Positions 19,258 through 29,230 of a stretch of DNA of 64,000 bases are shown piece by piece; positions within the stretch are counted from its first letter, which is position 1, and each line of letters begins with the position of its first letter. The position numbers and the translations under genes are program-made. This DNA comes from Shewanella marina JCM 15074 (lineage in GTDB: Bacteria > Pseudomonadota > Gammaproteobacteria > Enterobacterales > Shewanellaceae), in NCBI RefSeq assembly GCF_000614975.1, contig NZ_BALM01000001.1:355978-419977 (forward strand). The letters are read 5' to 3'. Below the pieces are notes generated by a model that saw nothing but the letters and a program-made list of their open reading frames with translations, did no database searches and had not been told where the DNA came from.

Positions 19258-21047
19258 ATGAAAAACATTAGAAACTTCTCGATTATTGCCCATATTGATC
19301 ACGGCAAATCTACACTATCTGATCGCTTAATTCAGTTTTGCGGCGGTTTAACTGACCGTGAAATGGCTGCACAGGTTCTGGACTCCATGGATCTTGAGCG
19401 TGAGCGCGGTATTACGATTAAAGCCCAAAGTGTTACTTTGGACTATAAAGCGAAAGATGGTGAAACATATCAACTTAACTTTATTGACACTCCTGGCCAC
19501 GTAGACTTTTCATATGAAGTGTCTCGTTCTCTTGCCGCTTGTGAGGGCGCGCTACTGGTAGTAGATGCTGGTCAAGGTGTAGAAGCACAAACATTAGCAA
19601 ACTGCTATACCGCATTAGAAATGGATCTCGATGTTGTTCCAGTATTGAACAAAATCGATTTACCACAAGCTGATCCTGAGCGTGTAGCTGAAGAAATTGA
19701 AGACATCGTCGGTATCGATGCTGTTGATGCTGTACGTTGTTCAGCAAAAACAGGTATTGGTATTGAAGATGTGCTTGAAGTGATTGTTGCTGATATTCCA
19801 CCACCAGAAGGTGATGAGAATGGCCCGTTACAAGCACTAATCATCGACTCTTGGTTCGATAGCTATCTTGGGGTTGTATCTTTAGTACGTATTAAAAATG
19901 GTGTACTGAAGAAAGGTGACAAGTTTAAAGTCATGTCTACCGGTCAAACTCATAATGCTGATCGCGTTGGTATCTTTACCCCTAAACAAACTGATAGACC
20001 AGCACTAAAAACGGGTGAAGTAGGTTATGTTATTGCGGGTATCAAAGAGATCCACGGCGCACCTGTTGGTGATACATTAACTCATGCAAAACATGGTGCT
20101 TTGGAGCCATTACCTGGTTTTAAGCGTGTTAAGCCTCAGGTTTACGCCGGTGTTTTCCCTATTTCTACTGATGAATATGAAACTTCCGTGATGCGTTAAA
20201 CAAGTTAAGCTTAAACGATGCTTCATTATTCTTTGAGCCAGAAACATCATCTGCACTAGGATTTGGTTTCCGTATTGGTTACCTAGGTCTATTGCACATG
20301 GAGATTATTCAGGAACGTCTAGAGCGTGAATATAATCTTGATTTGATTACAACTGCTCCTACCGTTGTGTATGAAGTAGAGATGACCAGTGGCGAAGTGG
20401 TTTATGTTGATAACCCATCAGATCTACCTGCAATTAATAATATTGCAGAGATCCGCGAACCAATTGTAGAAGCTAATATCTTAGTTCCTAAAGATTATTT
20501 AGGTAACGTGATTACGCTTTGTATTGAGAAGCGTGGTGTGCAAACCAATATGGTTTATCACGGCAACCAAGTTGCTGTGACATATCACTTACCTATGGCT
20601 GAAGTAGTGATGGACTTCTTTGACCGTTTGAAGTCAACAAGTCGTGGTTATGCTTCACTTGAATATAATTTTATTCGCTTTGAAGCGGCTAACATGGTGC
20701 GTTTAGATATCTTAATTAACGGTGACCGTGTTGATGCGTTAGCGATGATTATCCACAAAGACAATATTCGTCATCGTGGTCTAGCATTAGTGGATAAGAT
20801 GAAAGAACTTATTCCAAGACAGATGTTTGATATTGCTATTCAAGCAGCCGTCGGAGCTCAAGTCATTGCTCGTTCGACCGTTAAAGCCTTGCGTAAAGAT
20901 GTAACCGCTAAGTGTTATGGTGGTGACGTATCACGTAAGAAGAAACTTCTGCAAAAGCAGAAAGACGGTAAAAAGCGCATGAAGCAAGTAGGTAACGTTG
21001 AGGTGCCACAAGAGGCATTCTTAGCTGTGCTTAAGCTTAATGAGTAA
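19258..21047 (+). pseudogene. lepA: Elongation factor 4 (LepA), frameshifted
   Basis: LepA is a ribosomal GTPase that assists initiation and subunit assembly. The G domain is intact ([32 protein letters not shown]) and so is the C-terminal region ([27 protein letters not shown], needing only that the frame be joined). The frame breaks near 20182, where GAAACTTCC lacks an A needed for GAAAACTTCC ([28 protein letters not shown]). The repaired protein is about 596 residues, the usual length. The start ATG 19258 ([14 protein letters not shown]) matches E. coli. The deletion in an A-run, with no other lesion, is best explained by sequencing error. Confidence 0.9.
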
Positions 21048-21079
21048 TCAGAAACTGTTCTGATTGAGCTAGAGTTTAT

Positions 21080-21112
21080 ACAGCGTCGCACTTGCGGCGC
21101 TGTCTATTTTTG
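21080..21112 (+). terminator. Rho-independent terminator after lepA
   Basis: ACAGCGTCGC pairs with GCGGCGCTGT (one G-T pair) around an ACTT loop, with a T-rich tail. It separates lepA from lepB, which in E. coli are co-transcribed. Confidence 0.75.
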
Positions 21113-21212
21113 TTATTAGCACTGCATCATCTGCTAAATGATGTAAAAATGGTGAAGTGTTAATTGCAATAAACAACGATTATATTTTTGCATAGGCAGG
21201 AGAAAGTGATTT

Positions 21213-22130
21213 ATGGCCGCGTATTTTTCACTAATTTTAGTGTTTGTAACTCTCGGTAGTGGCTTGATTTGGTTAATCGATGCGCTATTTTTTGCGCCTA
21301 AGCGTAAAGCAACTTTAGCTACCGCAATGTCACAGCAAGCTGATATCAGTGATGAAGTTGCTGAGCGAATTACCCGCGAGCCAGCAATGGTTGAGACCGC
21401 GCGTTCAATTTTCCCTGTGATTGCTTTTGTATTAATCCTTCGTTCATTTATTTATGAACCGTTTCAAATTCCTTCAGGATCTATGATGCCTACTCTGTTA
21501 GTAGGGGATTTCATCCTGGTAGAAAAGTTTAGTTATGGACTACGAGATCCAGTTTGGCGTACAAAATTAGTTGAGACTGGCGAGCCAAAGCGCGGTGATG
21601 TCATGGTATTTAAGTACCCTGAAAATCCTAATATTGATTATATTAAACGCGTAGTTGGTCTTCCTGGTGATAAAATTGTTTATCAAAATAAGCAATTATT
21701 TATTCAGAAAGCGTGTAAAAAGGGACAAACACCTTGTCCAGCCTTAGAGCTAGTGCCACATGAATTTGTTAATAAAGGGCAGTTTAACCAAAATGGTGTG
21801 CCTCTTATTCAATACCGTGAAAAACTGGGTCAGGTGGAGCATAATATTTTAATCAACCCGAGCCGACCTGAATTGCGTAACTATTTTTATCATGAACAAG
21901 GCTTACCGCTGGGTGAGTTTATTGTGCCTAAAGGCCAGTATTTCGTGATGGGTGATAATCGAGACAACAGTACCGACAGCCGTTTTTGGGGATTTGTCCC
22001 AGAGGCGAATCTTGTGGGTAAGGCTGTTGCAATTTGGATGAGTTTCGAGTTCAACCGGAGTGCATCTGACTGGGTACCTACATGGGTTCCTAGTGGTGTA
22101 CGTTTTGAACGCATTGGTGGAATTCATTAA
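21213..22130 (+). CDS. lepB: Signal peptidase I
   Basis: LepB cleaves signal peptides of exported proteins at the outer face of the inner membrane. The 305-residue protein has an N-terminal membrane segment (residues 4-22), a second at about 65-80, then the catalytic domain. The nucleophile is Ser90 (PSGSMMPTL) and the general base Lys145 ([14 protein letters not shown]), the same numbers as in E. coli. The conserved [17 protein letters not shown] box is present. It heads lepB-rnc-era-recO. Confidence 0.95.
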   Translation: MAAYFSLILVFVTLGSGLIWLIDALFFAPKRKATLATAMSQQADISDEVAERITREPAMVETARSIFPVIAFVLILRSFIYEPFQIPSGSMMPTLLVGDFILVEKFSYGLRDPVWRTKLVETGEPKRGDVMVFKYPENPNIDYIKRVVGLPGDKIVYQNKQLFIQKACKKGQTPCPALELVPHEFVNKGQFNQNGVPLIQYREKLGQVEHNILINPSRPELRNYFYHEQGLPLGEFIVPKGQYFVMGDNRDNSTDSRFWGFVPEANLVGKAVAIWMSFEFNRSASDWVPTWVPSGVRFERIGGIH

Positions 22131-22132
22131 TT

Positions 22133-22813
22133 ATGGAACCAATTAAAAATCTAGCGAGATTATCTCGTATTTTAGGTTATACCTTTAATAATCAAGCTTT
22201 ATTTACGCAAGCACTGACTCATCGAAGTGCTGCGAACAAACATAACGAACGTTTAGAGTTTCTTGGTGACTCAATACTCTCAATTATTATTTCAGATGCT
22301 TTATATCAGCAATTTCCTAAAGCAACTGAAGGCGATTTGAGCCGCATGCGTGCTACCCTTGTGCGTGGCGATACGTTAGCGCAAATTGCGCAGGAATTTA
22401 AATTAGGTGATTATTTAAACCTAGGTCCCGGTGAGCTTAAAAGTGGTGGTTTTCGCCGTGAGTCTATTTTAGCAGATGCTGTAGAAGCCATTATTGGTGC
22501 TATCTATTTAGATTCAGATCTAGAAGTGTGTCGTCAGCTATTATTAACTTGGTATCACGGTCGTTTAAGTGAGATCCAACCTGGAATTAACCAAAAAGAC
22601 CCTAAAACGCGTTTGCAGGAATATCTTCAAGGCTTTAAGAAGCCTTTGCCACTATACACAGTGGTTGATATTCAAGGCGAAGCGCATGATCAAACGTTTA
22701 CCGTTGAATGTCGCATTGGTGATTTAGCTGATGCAGTAATTGGAGTGGGTAGCTCCAGAAGAAAAGCTGAGCAAGTTGCGGCTGCTCAGGTATTGGAGTT
22801 ATTAAATAAATGA
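22133..22813 (+). CDS. rnc: Ribonuclease III
   Basis: RNase III cuts double-stranded RNA, including rRNA precursors. The 226-residue protein has the catalytic signature [12 protein letters not shown], the second acidic pair in [17 protein letters not shown], and a C-terminal double-stranded RNA-binding domain ([12 protein letters not shown] to [17 protein letters not shown]). The start lies two bases after the lepB stop and the stop overlaps the era start by four bases (ATGA), so the three are translationally linked. Confidence 0.96.
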   Translation: MEPIKNLARLSRILGYTFNNQALFTQALTHRSAANKHNERLEFLGDSILSIIISDALYQQFPKATEGDLSRMRATLVRGDTLAQIAQEFKLGDYLNLGPGELKSGGFRRESILADAVEAIIGAIYLDSDLEVCRQLLLTWYHGRLSEIQPGINQKDPKTRLQEYLQGFKKPLPLYTVVDIQGEAHDQTFTVECRIGDLADAVIGVGSSRRKAEQVAAAQVLELLNK

Positions 22814-23808
22814 GTAACAAACCTGATTTACCACAAAACGACAATAATGAGCCGAGCTTAGATGATTTATTATCGAAAATGAATCATCAAGTGTCGACTC
22901 CTAACTACGATGTGACTTATTGTGGTATGGTAGCGATTGTTGGTCGTCCCAATGTAGGTAAATCTACGTTATTAAATCGTTTGTTAGGGCAAAAAATTAG
23001 TATTACATCTAAAAAGCCTCAAACAACACGTCATCGTATCATGGGTATTCATACTGAAGGCCCATCACAAATTGTGTTTATTGATACGCCGGGCCTTCAC
23101 ATTGAAGAAAAACGTGCCATTAACCGTTTAATGAACCGTGCTGCATCAAGCTCGTTAGCTGATGTTTCTATGGTTATTTTTGTGGTTGATGGTATGACTT
23201 GGACTGCTGACGATGAGATGGTGTTAAGCAAGCTACGTCGTGGTGATGAAGACCGTAAGATTGTATTGGCGATTAACAAAGTCGACAATCTTAAGGATAA
23301 AGAAGCGTTATTCCCTTATTTAGAAGAGATGGGTAAAAAGTTCGCGTTTGACGCAATTTTGCCTATATCAGCAAGTAAAGGAACCAATGTTGATACTATT
23401 ATGCAGATGGCGCGTGAATCATTGCCAGAGTCTGTTCACTTTTTCCCTGATGATTATGTGACTGATCGTTCGCAGCGTTTTATGGCATCAGAAATTGTGC
23501 GTGAAAAGCTGATGCGCTTTTTAGGTGATGAGCTGCCATATGATGCGACTGTTGAAATTGAACAGTTTAAAATGATGGAAAATGGAGTTTACCAAATCAA
23601 CGCGCTAATTCTTGTCGAACGTACAGGCCAAAAGCGTATGGTGATTGGTAAGAATGGCGAACGTATTCGTACGATTGCGACTCAAGCTCGTCTTGATATG
23701 GAAACATTATTTGATAATAAAGTGTTCCTTGAAGTCTGGGTGAAAGTGAAATCAGGTTGGGCAGATGACGAACGAGCATTGCGCAGCCTTGGTTATGGTG
23801 AAGAATAA
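22810..23808 (+). CDS. era: GTPase Era
   Basis: Era binds the 3' end of 16S rRNA and helps mature the 30S subunit. The 332-residue protein has the Ras-like G domain ([25 protein letters not shown]) and a C-terminal KH domain ([21 protein letters not shown]). Compared with the 301 residues of E. coli there is an N-terminal extension of about 30 polar residues before the family start ([12 protein letters not shown]). The overlapping ATG at 22810 is well placed for coupling with rnc, so the extension may be real. Confidence 0.94.
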   Translation: MSNKPDLPQNDNNEPSLDDLLSKMNHQVSTPNYDVTYCGMVAIVGRPNVGKSTLLNRLLGQKISITSKKPQTTRHRIMGIHTEGPSQIVFIDTPGLHIEEKRAINRLMNRAASSSLADVSMVIFVVDGMTWTADDEMVLSKLRRGDEDRKIVLAINKVDNLKDKEALFPYLEEMGKKFAFDAILPISASKGTNVDTIMQMARESLPESVHFFPDDYVTDRSQRFMASEIVREKLMRFLGDELPYDATVEIEQFKMMENGVYQINALILVERTGQKRMVIGKNGERIRTIATQARLDMETLFDNKVFLEVWVKVKSGWADDERALRSLGYGEE

Positions 23809-23816
23809 CTCGTACT

Positions 23817-24500
23817 ATGTTACGTGGTTATGTTCTGCATCACAGACCATATAAAGAGACCAGCGCGCTAGTTAACCTTCTGGTTGATGGCGTTGGTCGA
23901 GTTGATGCCATTGTCCGACTGGGCAGTGGCAAACGCTCACTTAAAAGTATTATTCGCCCATTCCAACCGCTTATCTTTCAATATCTTGGTAAAGGCGAGC
24001 TAAAAACCTTAACCCAAGTTGAAGCTGCTGCACCTGCGATACCCTTGGCAAGCAAAGAGATGTTTGCAGGCCTTTATCTTAATGAGTTGCTGATCCGTTG
24101 TTTAACTAATCAACACCAAGCAGAATCGCTTTTTTTCCCTTATCATCAGACCCTTGTTAGCTTGACTCAAGGTGTGTGTGAACGCCAATTACGCCAATTT
24201 GAATGTGCGCTATTGCTTGAGCTTGGTACTATGCCAAGTTTAGAGTTTGATAGCTATGGTGCCAGTATCGATGGAGACATGGATTATCGCTTTATTAGCC
24301 AACAGGGTTTTTTACCCGTGGCAAAAATGATGCGTAATACCTATAGCGGCGAGATGCTAATTGCATTGCGTGAACAACAATTAGAAAGTCAGCACCTGCC
24401 ACAAGCTAAATATTTAATGCGACAGCTATTGCAAGAAGTCTTAGGCAATAAGCCCTTACAAAGTCGACTGCTATTTGCTGCAGCTTGTGAAAAACGATAA
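23817..24500 (+). CDS. recO: DNA repair protein RecO
   Basis: RecO helps RecR load RecA onto SSB-coated single strands in RecF-pathway repair. The 227-residue protein has the N-terminal OB-fold start typical of the family (LRGYVLHHRPYKETSALVNLLVDGVGRV), followed by the helical part with EAAAPAIPL and GTMPSLEFDSYGA. The zinc cysteines seen in some RecO proteins are absent, as in other gammaproteobacteria. It follows era by eight bases and ends the operon. Confidence 0.9.
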   Translation: MLRGYVLHHRPYKETSALVNLLVDGVGRVDAIVRLGSGKRSLKSIIRPFQPLIFQYLGKGELKTLTQVEAAAPAIPLASKEMFAGLYLNELLIRCLTNQHQAESLFFPYHQTLVSLTQGVCERQLRQFECALLLELGTMPSLEFDSYGASIDGDMDYRFISQQGFLPVAKMMRNTYSGEMLIALREQQLESQHLPQAKYLMRQLLQEVLGNKPLQSRLLFAAACEKR

Positions 24501-24514
24501 AAATCTATTTATTT

Positions 24515-24753
24515 ACCAACAACCTAAGTTGCAGAGTTTATAAGAATTTAATGTGCTTTAGGCAAGGCATTGATTACCGTTAATGGTTATTCCTTTATCT
24601 AAATTGATAATGCAGTATAAAGCGCGTTAAAACCCATCAAAGAAAGCCTACCCATTGCTGCATCGATTTAAAAGGCCATGATATTCCAGCATAGATGTAT
24701 ATAGAATTGGGTTAAGTACTTCTGAAAATAGCTACTTCAAGTAGTTTGGGTAT
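24515..24753. repeat. MITE-like intergenic repeat, copy A
   Basis: A noncoding segment of about 240 bp between recO and pdxJ closely matches 63742-64000. Shared blocks include CAAGGCATTGATT, GTTAATGGTTATTCC and GTTAAAACCCATCAAAGAAAG, and the end CTTCTGAAA...ACTTCAA...GTTTGGGTAT. The left end is a degraded version of the inverted repeat seen in the copy at 63742. No reading frame is present, so it would have moved only with outside help. Confidence 0.8.
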
Positions 24754-24822
24754 ATATCACTATTAAAGCAATAATATATCAGTACAATGCATGGATAACC
24801 TAAATCCTAACTAGGAGTACCC

Positions 24823-25560
24823 ATGAGCCGCATTCTTCTCGGTGTTAATATTGATCATATTGCTACTCTTCGCCAAGCCAGAGGCACAAACTATCCAGAT
24901 CCTGTCCATGCAGCCGCTGTAGCAGAGCATGCTGGTGCTGAAGGCATCACTATCCATTTACGCGAAGATCGACGCCATATTGTTGATAGAGACGTATATG
25001 TGCTAGCCAAGACGTTAAAGACACGAATGAATCTTGAGATTGCAGTGACCGATGAGATGATAGCCATTGCTTGTGAAGTTAAACCGACTTACGTCTGTTT
25101 AGTGCCTGAAAAGCGTCAAGAGTTAACCACTGAAGGCGGTTTAGATGTTGCAGGACAACAAGCTAAAATAGCAAATGCAGTTGCTATTTTAGCTGAGCAA
25201 GGCATTAAAGTGTCACTGTTTATTGATGCTGATAAAACTCAAATTGATGCTGCTGTAGCTGTAGGTGCGCCTTATATTGAAATCCATACTGGTTGTTACG
25301 CTGATGCTACAACGGAAGCTGCACAACAGCATGAGCTAGAGCGGATTGCTGCAATGGCAACATATGCTCATCAACAAGGTTTAATTGTAAACGCAGGTCA
25401 TGGCTTGCATTACCATAATGTGAAGGCTATTGCTGCTATTCCTGAGTTATACGAGCTTAATATTGGCCATGCAATCATAGCCAGAGCGGCAATTGACGGT
25501 TTAGATAAAGCGGTACGAGATATGAAACAACTGATGTTAGAAGGTCGTAGAGGCGAGTAA
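24823..25560 (+). CDS. pdxJ: Pyridoxine 5'-phosphate synthase
   Basis: PdxJ condenses 1-deoxyxylulose 5-phosphate with 3-amino-1-phosphohydroxyacetone to make pyridoxine phosphate, the last ring-forming step of vitamin B6 synthesis. The 245-residue TIM-barrel protein shows the family start ([23 protein letters not shown]), [20 protein letters not shown] and [11 protein letters not shown]. It is preceded by CTAGGAG. Its stop overlaps the acpS start (TAATG). Confidence 0.95.
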   Translation: MSRILLGVNIDHIATLRQARGTNYPDPVHAAAVAEHAGAEGITIHLREDRRHIVDRDVYVLAKTLKTRMNLEIAVTDEMIAIACEVKPTYVCLVPEKRQELTTEGGLDVAGQQAKIANAVAILAEQGIKVSLFIDADKTQIDAAVAVGAPYIEIHTGCYADATTEAAQQHELERIAAMATYAHQQGLIVNAGHGLHYHNVKAIAAIPELYELNIGHAIIARAAIDGLDKAVRDMKQLMLEGRRGE

Positions 25561-25940
25561 TGGCAATTGTTGGGCTAGGTACAGATATTGTTGAGATTGC
25601 GCGTATGGAGCATCAGTGTCAACGGTTAGGGGACAAGTTGGCTGTAAGAGTGCTTACGAGTAATGAAATGGCGCAATATAAAGCAAGTGCCAAACCATAT
25701 CGTTTTTTAGCCAAACGTTTTGCCGCAAAAGAGGCCGTTGCCAAAGCATTAGGGACAGGAATTGGCCGTGGAGTTTCGTTTCAGCATATTGAAGTCAGTA
25801 ATAATGTGTTAGGTGCTCCACAAGTGACACTTTCATCAGGAGCATTACAGCGTTTAGTTGAATTAGGCGGCCAACATTGCCATATCACCATAGCGGATGA
25901 AGTTCATTACGCAGTTGCGACAGTTATATTGGAGTCTTAA
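25560..25940 (+). CDS. acpS: Holo-[acyl-carrier-protein] synthase
   Basis: AcpS moves 4'-phosphopantetheine from coenzyme A to acyl carrier protein. The 126-residue product has the magnesium-binding residues Asp9 (GLGTDIVEIARME) and Glu58 (RFAAKEAVAKALGTG), the same numbers as E. coli. It is translationally coupled to pdxJ and ends at a strong terminator, as in the conserved pdxJ-acpS pair. Confidence 0.95.
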   Translation: MAIVGLGTDIVEIARMEHQCQRLGDKLAVRVLTSNEMAQYKASAKPYRFLAKRFAAKEAVAKALGTGIGRGVSFQHIEVSNNVLGAPQVTLSSGALQRLVELGGQHCHITIADEVHYAVATVILES

Positions 25941-25975
25941 TCGCTGATTATACCTCAATCTTGTTTTTGCCATTT

Positions 25976-25998
25976 AAGGAGCTTCGGCTCCTTTTTTA
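25976..25998 (+). terminator. Rho-independent terminator after acpS
   Basis: AAGGAGC, a TTCG tetraloop, GCTCCTT and a T-run. Confidence 0.92.
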
Positions 25999-26054
25999 TG
26001 GGCGTAAGATCATATATGTTAATTGTTTAGATTAAATATTAACCGTGAGGGATT

Positions 26055-26585
26055 ATGAAGTCATTGGCTCAACATTTAGCACAATATAAAAGTGTACACT
26101 TTAATCGTTATAATTTGATGACTCACTTTATTGGTATTCCTTTGATTATTTGGGCTGTGATGATGCTATTGACTGGCATATCATTTCCATATCAAATCAT
26201 GGGACAAACAGTTAATCTGGCGACGTTAGTGACTTTTATGGTGTTAGCCTATTATTGGTTATTAGCGCCGAAATTAGCTTTTGGTTTATCAATCTGGTTT
26301 ATCGCCAGCTTGATTAGTGTTTCTCTGGTTCAAACTGAACAACCGCTATTACTAGGGGGGATGGTTTTTATTGTAGGCTGGTTATTTCAGTTTGTTGGCC
26401 ACTATTTTGAAAGAGCAAAGCCTGCATTTGTTGATGATTTGAATCAATTATTAATCGGGCCATTATTTTTGATGGCAGAAGTCTATTTTAGTTTAGGCTT
26501 GTTAACATCATTGTTATATGAGATTACCCCTGCCGCGTTAAAGTTACGCCATGAATTGGAACAAAAGCGCAAACAAGATAGTTAG
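26055..26585 (+). CDS. Mpo1/YGL010w-like (DUF962) membrane protein
   Basis: This 176-residue protein with about four membrane segments belongs to the DUF962 family. Diagnostic blocks are HFNRYNLMTHFIGIPLI near the start and FQFVGHYFERAKPAFVDDLNQLLIGPLFLMAEV later. In yeast Mpo1 these histidines hold iron for alpha-oxidation of 2-hydroxy fatty acids. The bacterial role is not established. ATG 26055 follows GAGGG. The last three bases overlap the stop of the convergent CorB-like gene. Confidence 0.8.
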   Translation: MKSLAQHLAQYKSVHFNRYNLMTHFIGIPLIIWAVMMLLTGISFPYQIMGQTVNLATLVTFMVLAYYWLLAPKLAFGLSIWFIASLISVSLVQTEQPLLLGGMVFIVGWLFQFVGHYFERAKPAFVDDLNQLLIGPLFLMAEVYFSLGLLTSLLYEITPAALKLRHELEQKRKQDS

Positions 26586-27853
26586 ATTGGGGCTTGATAA
26601 TATTGTGGCTGTACCCGTACCGTTTTAATCATATTATTTGCCACATCAACGACTTCAATTGGGTAACCTGCAATACGCATACTAGTGTGGGCGGCAGGAA
26701 TATCCTCTAAGTATTCAACAATAAGACCATTAATGGTTTTGGGGCCATCAATGGGGAAGTGCCATTGCATCTCTTTATTTAACTCACGTAAGTTGATACT
26801 GGCTTCAATAAGATAGCTACCATCTTGCTGTGGGAAAATATCTTCGCTGGGAGCAGGGATCATTGATGTGGTAAATTCCCCTACAATTTCCTCCAAAATA
26901 TCTTCTAAGGTGACTAAGCCTTGAATGTCGCCATATTCATCAACGACTAGGGCGCAGCGTTGCTTATTTTGTTTGAAATTGTTGAGTTGTACATTCAGTG
27001 GCGTCCCCTCAGGCACAAAATAAAGCTCTTTTACCGCGCGTAATAGTGATGACTTAGTAAATTGGTTTTTAGACTGTAATCGTAATGCGTCGCGTAAATG
27101 AACGAAACCCACAACATCATCAATATTATCTCTATACAGTAAAACACGAGTATGGGGGCTATTAATGACCTGTTTATTAATCGATTTAAAATCGTCATTA
27201 ATATTAATGGCGTACACATCAGAACGTGGCACCATAATATCCTCTACGGTAACGTTTTCTAAATCCATGATGGAGATCAACATCTCTTGGTGTTGTTGGG
27301 GGATAAGCGTACCTGCTTCGTTAACGACAGTGCGTAGTTCTTCTTGACTGAGAGCATCATTATTATGGATGGACTTTACTCCTAAAATCCTTAAAAAGGT
27401 GCCTGTGATTGCGTTTACTACAATAACTAATGGTGCCAAAACCACTAATAAAATCTTTAATAACCAGCTGGAAGGGAAGGCAATTTTTTCCGGATGCATT
27501 GCAGCAATTGTTTTTGGGGTGACCTCGGCAAATACTAATACCACAAGTGTCAGTACCCCGGTTGCAATGGCTACGCCTAAATCACCCCATAAGCGCATGC
27601 CTAAAATTGTGGCGATAGAGGAGGCTAAAATATTAACTAAATTATTACCAATAAGAATTAAACCAATCAATTTATCAGGCCGCTCAAGCATCGATTGTGC
27701 TCGTTTAGCACCTTTATTGCCTTTGGTCGCTAGATGGCGAAGACGGTATCGATTAAGGGTCATCATTGCAGTTTCTGAACCTGAGAAATAGGCAGAAATT
27801 AACACGAGTACGATAAGAATTGTGATTAGTGCGCTAGTGGATATGGTTTCCAA
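26582..27853 (-). CDS. CorB/YfjD-like CNNM-type membrane protein
   Basis: This family (DUF21, two CBS domains, CorC_HlyC domain) acts in magnesium or cobalt transport or efflux resistance. The protein has 424 residues from the chosen start: an N-terminal membrane domain (SAYFSGSETAMMTLNRYRLRHLA), a CBS pair around VPRSDVYAI and RCALVVDEYGDIQGLVTLEDILEEIVGE, and a C-terminal CorC domain. It aligns with E. coli YfjD from its second residue. TTG 27853 is preferred since it matches the YfjD start and AAAGGA lies ten bases upstream; the frame stays open to 27922. It sits downstream of ypjD on the same strand, the usual pairing. Confidence 0.86.
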   Translation of the reverse strand: METISTSALITILIVLVLISAYFSGSETAMMTLNRYRLRHLATKGNKGAKRAQSMLERPDKLIGLILIGNNLVNILASSIATILGMRLWGDLGVAIATGVLTLVVLVFAEVTPKTIAAMHPEKIAFPSSWLLKILLVVLAPLVIVVNAITGTFLRILGVKSIHNNDALSQEELRTVVNEAGTLIPQQHQEMLISIMDLENVTVEDIMVPRSDVYAININDDFKSINKQVINSPHTRVLLYRDNIDDVVGFVHLRDALRLQSKNQFTKSSLLRAVKELYFVPEGTPLNVQLNNFKQNKQRCALVVDEYGDIQGLVTLEDILEEIVGEFTTSMIPAPSEDIFPQQDGSYLIEASINLRELNKEMQWHFPIDGPKTINGLIVEYLEDIPAAHTSMRIAGYPIEVVDVANNMIKTVRVQPQYYQAPI

Positions 27854-27959
27854 AAACGGCAATCCTTTAAGGTGAAAATAGTGATAGGTTTTAGTTAATA
27901 CTCTAAAGGGGGGGGATGTCAAGTCAGCTAACCTAAGCTAGCCGACTTAGTTGGATTGG

Positions 27960-28748
27960 TTAACCAATAATCAATTCTTTAACGATGCGGGCGCCAAAAT
28001 AAGCTAATGTTAGTAAAACGCCGCCAGAAAGGGTGTAAGCAACTGCTACTTTGGTTCTGCAGCCAACGGTATATTGTTGCCATAACATCGCCACATAAAC
28101 TGCCCAAGCTATAATCGATAATATCGCTTTATGGCCTTTACCTTCGGCAAACATATCATCTAAGAAAATAAACCCTGTTGCCAATGATAAACTGAGTAGA
28201 ATTACACCGATTAAGACTAAGTGATAAAGTTGTTTTTCAACAGTCATTAACGGTGGCATTGCAGGGCTAAGGATTAACTGCTTTTTCTTGAGTTTATTTT
28301 GAATAATGGCTAATTGAATTGCATATAAAGCTGCAATCATCAATGCACTGTATGCCATTAATGACAAAATCACGTGCACAAGGACTTCAGGATGTAACTC
28401 AAAATGAAGGATAAATTTAGGTGGGATCAACCATAAAATTGCCACTGAAATGATCGAGCAGGCATAAACTACGGGGGCCACAATAATGACTTTTAGTCTC
28501 GGCATCATTAGCGTGAAACTAAAAGCAATAATCCAGTTAACCATTGAAATAACATTAGTTAAGCTGAAATTTTGACCATGACTAGTAAAGGTCGATTGAT
28601 AAATAGCTATGCCATGCAATGCAACCGCAATTGCAGCAACAGCCGTAACTGCTTTGCGGTTTGGGCCGTCGGCATGAAATAAGCGACTTGTCACTAAAAC
28701 CAAGGCAATGCAGTAAAATAACATTGCGGCGGCGGGGAAAATGACCAT
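27960..28748 (-). CDS. ypjD: YpjD-like CcsA/HemX-family membrane protein
   Basis: This is an inner-membrane protein with about eight segments, related to the CcsA/HemX cytochrome c assembly family. From ATG 28748 it has 262 residues, matching E. coli YpjD (263). Conserved histidines lie in VALHGIAIYQ and FELHPEVLVHVILSLMAYSAL, and GKGHKAILSIIAWAVY is the family end block. In gammaproteobacteria it is found next to ffh and the CorB-like gene, but its function is not well defined. A longer frame back to 28856 adds a cysteine-rich stretch not seen in the family. Confidence 0.8.
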   Translation of the reverse strand: MVIFPAAAMLFYCIALVLVTSRLFHADGPNRKAVTAVAAIAVALHGIAIYQSTFTSHGQNFSLTNVISMVNWIIAFSFTLMMPRLKVIIVAPVVYACSIISVAILWLIPPKFILHFELHPEVLVHVILSLMAYSALMIAALYAIQLAIIQNKLKKKQLILSPAMPPLMTVEKQLYHLVLIGVILLSLSLATGFIFLDDMFAEGKGHKAILSIIAWAVYVAMLWQQYTVGCRTKVAVAYTLSGGVLLTLAYFGARIVKELIIG

Positions 28749-29230
28749 TGTAAGTATACCTACTGTAATAAATTCGATTAAACCAGAATAATTAGCTAAA
28801 GAATAACATGGAGTCACAACTTTTGGGCAGTGATATGGGTTACAAAATGACATCAATTACGGCTGGATGTATAAAAATATTAGTGGTTGAATGGATAAAT
28901 TCAGATTAATTGTTTTTTATGTGCCGATAAGTAGCTTATTCGATGTTGCTGATGTGTGATTAAGCTTAAAAATAGCAAGCCGTAAGTGTTTAATTAATTC
29001 AACAAATAGCCTCATTACAATTGAAATCTGTAGTCTTGTCCCCATATCAGGTATATCTAAGAGAGATGAAATAGCTTAAGCACCTCTGAAAGTCGCAACT
29101 TCAAGTGGTTTGGGTATTCGCCTATTTATGTTCCCCGTAAAGCACTGAGGGCAAACTCGCTTCTTCGTGTCAGTTGGGTATATAATGCGTGCCAAATTAA
29201 TATCAATACTAACCGGTAAAGAGCGGGAAC
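28749..29230. other. ypjD-ffh divergent intergenic region
   Basis: About 480 bases between divergent genes contain promoters not individually resolved and a partial copy of the window's intergenic repeat (29051-29117). No gene or RNA is recognised. The left half of the repeat is missing here. Confidence 0.5.
29051..29117. repeat. MITE-like repeat, right-end fragment (copy B)
   Basis: The last roughly 65 bases match the right end of the repeats at 24515 and 63742: an AGCTTAAG-like block, CTCTGAAAGTCGCAACTTCAAG and GGTTTGGGTAT. The conserved central block (CATCAAAGAAAG) is absent, so this is a truncated copy. Confidence 0.65.
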
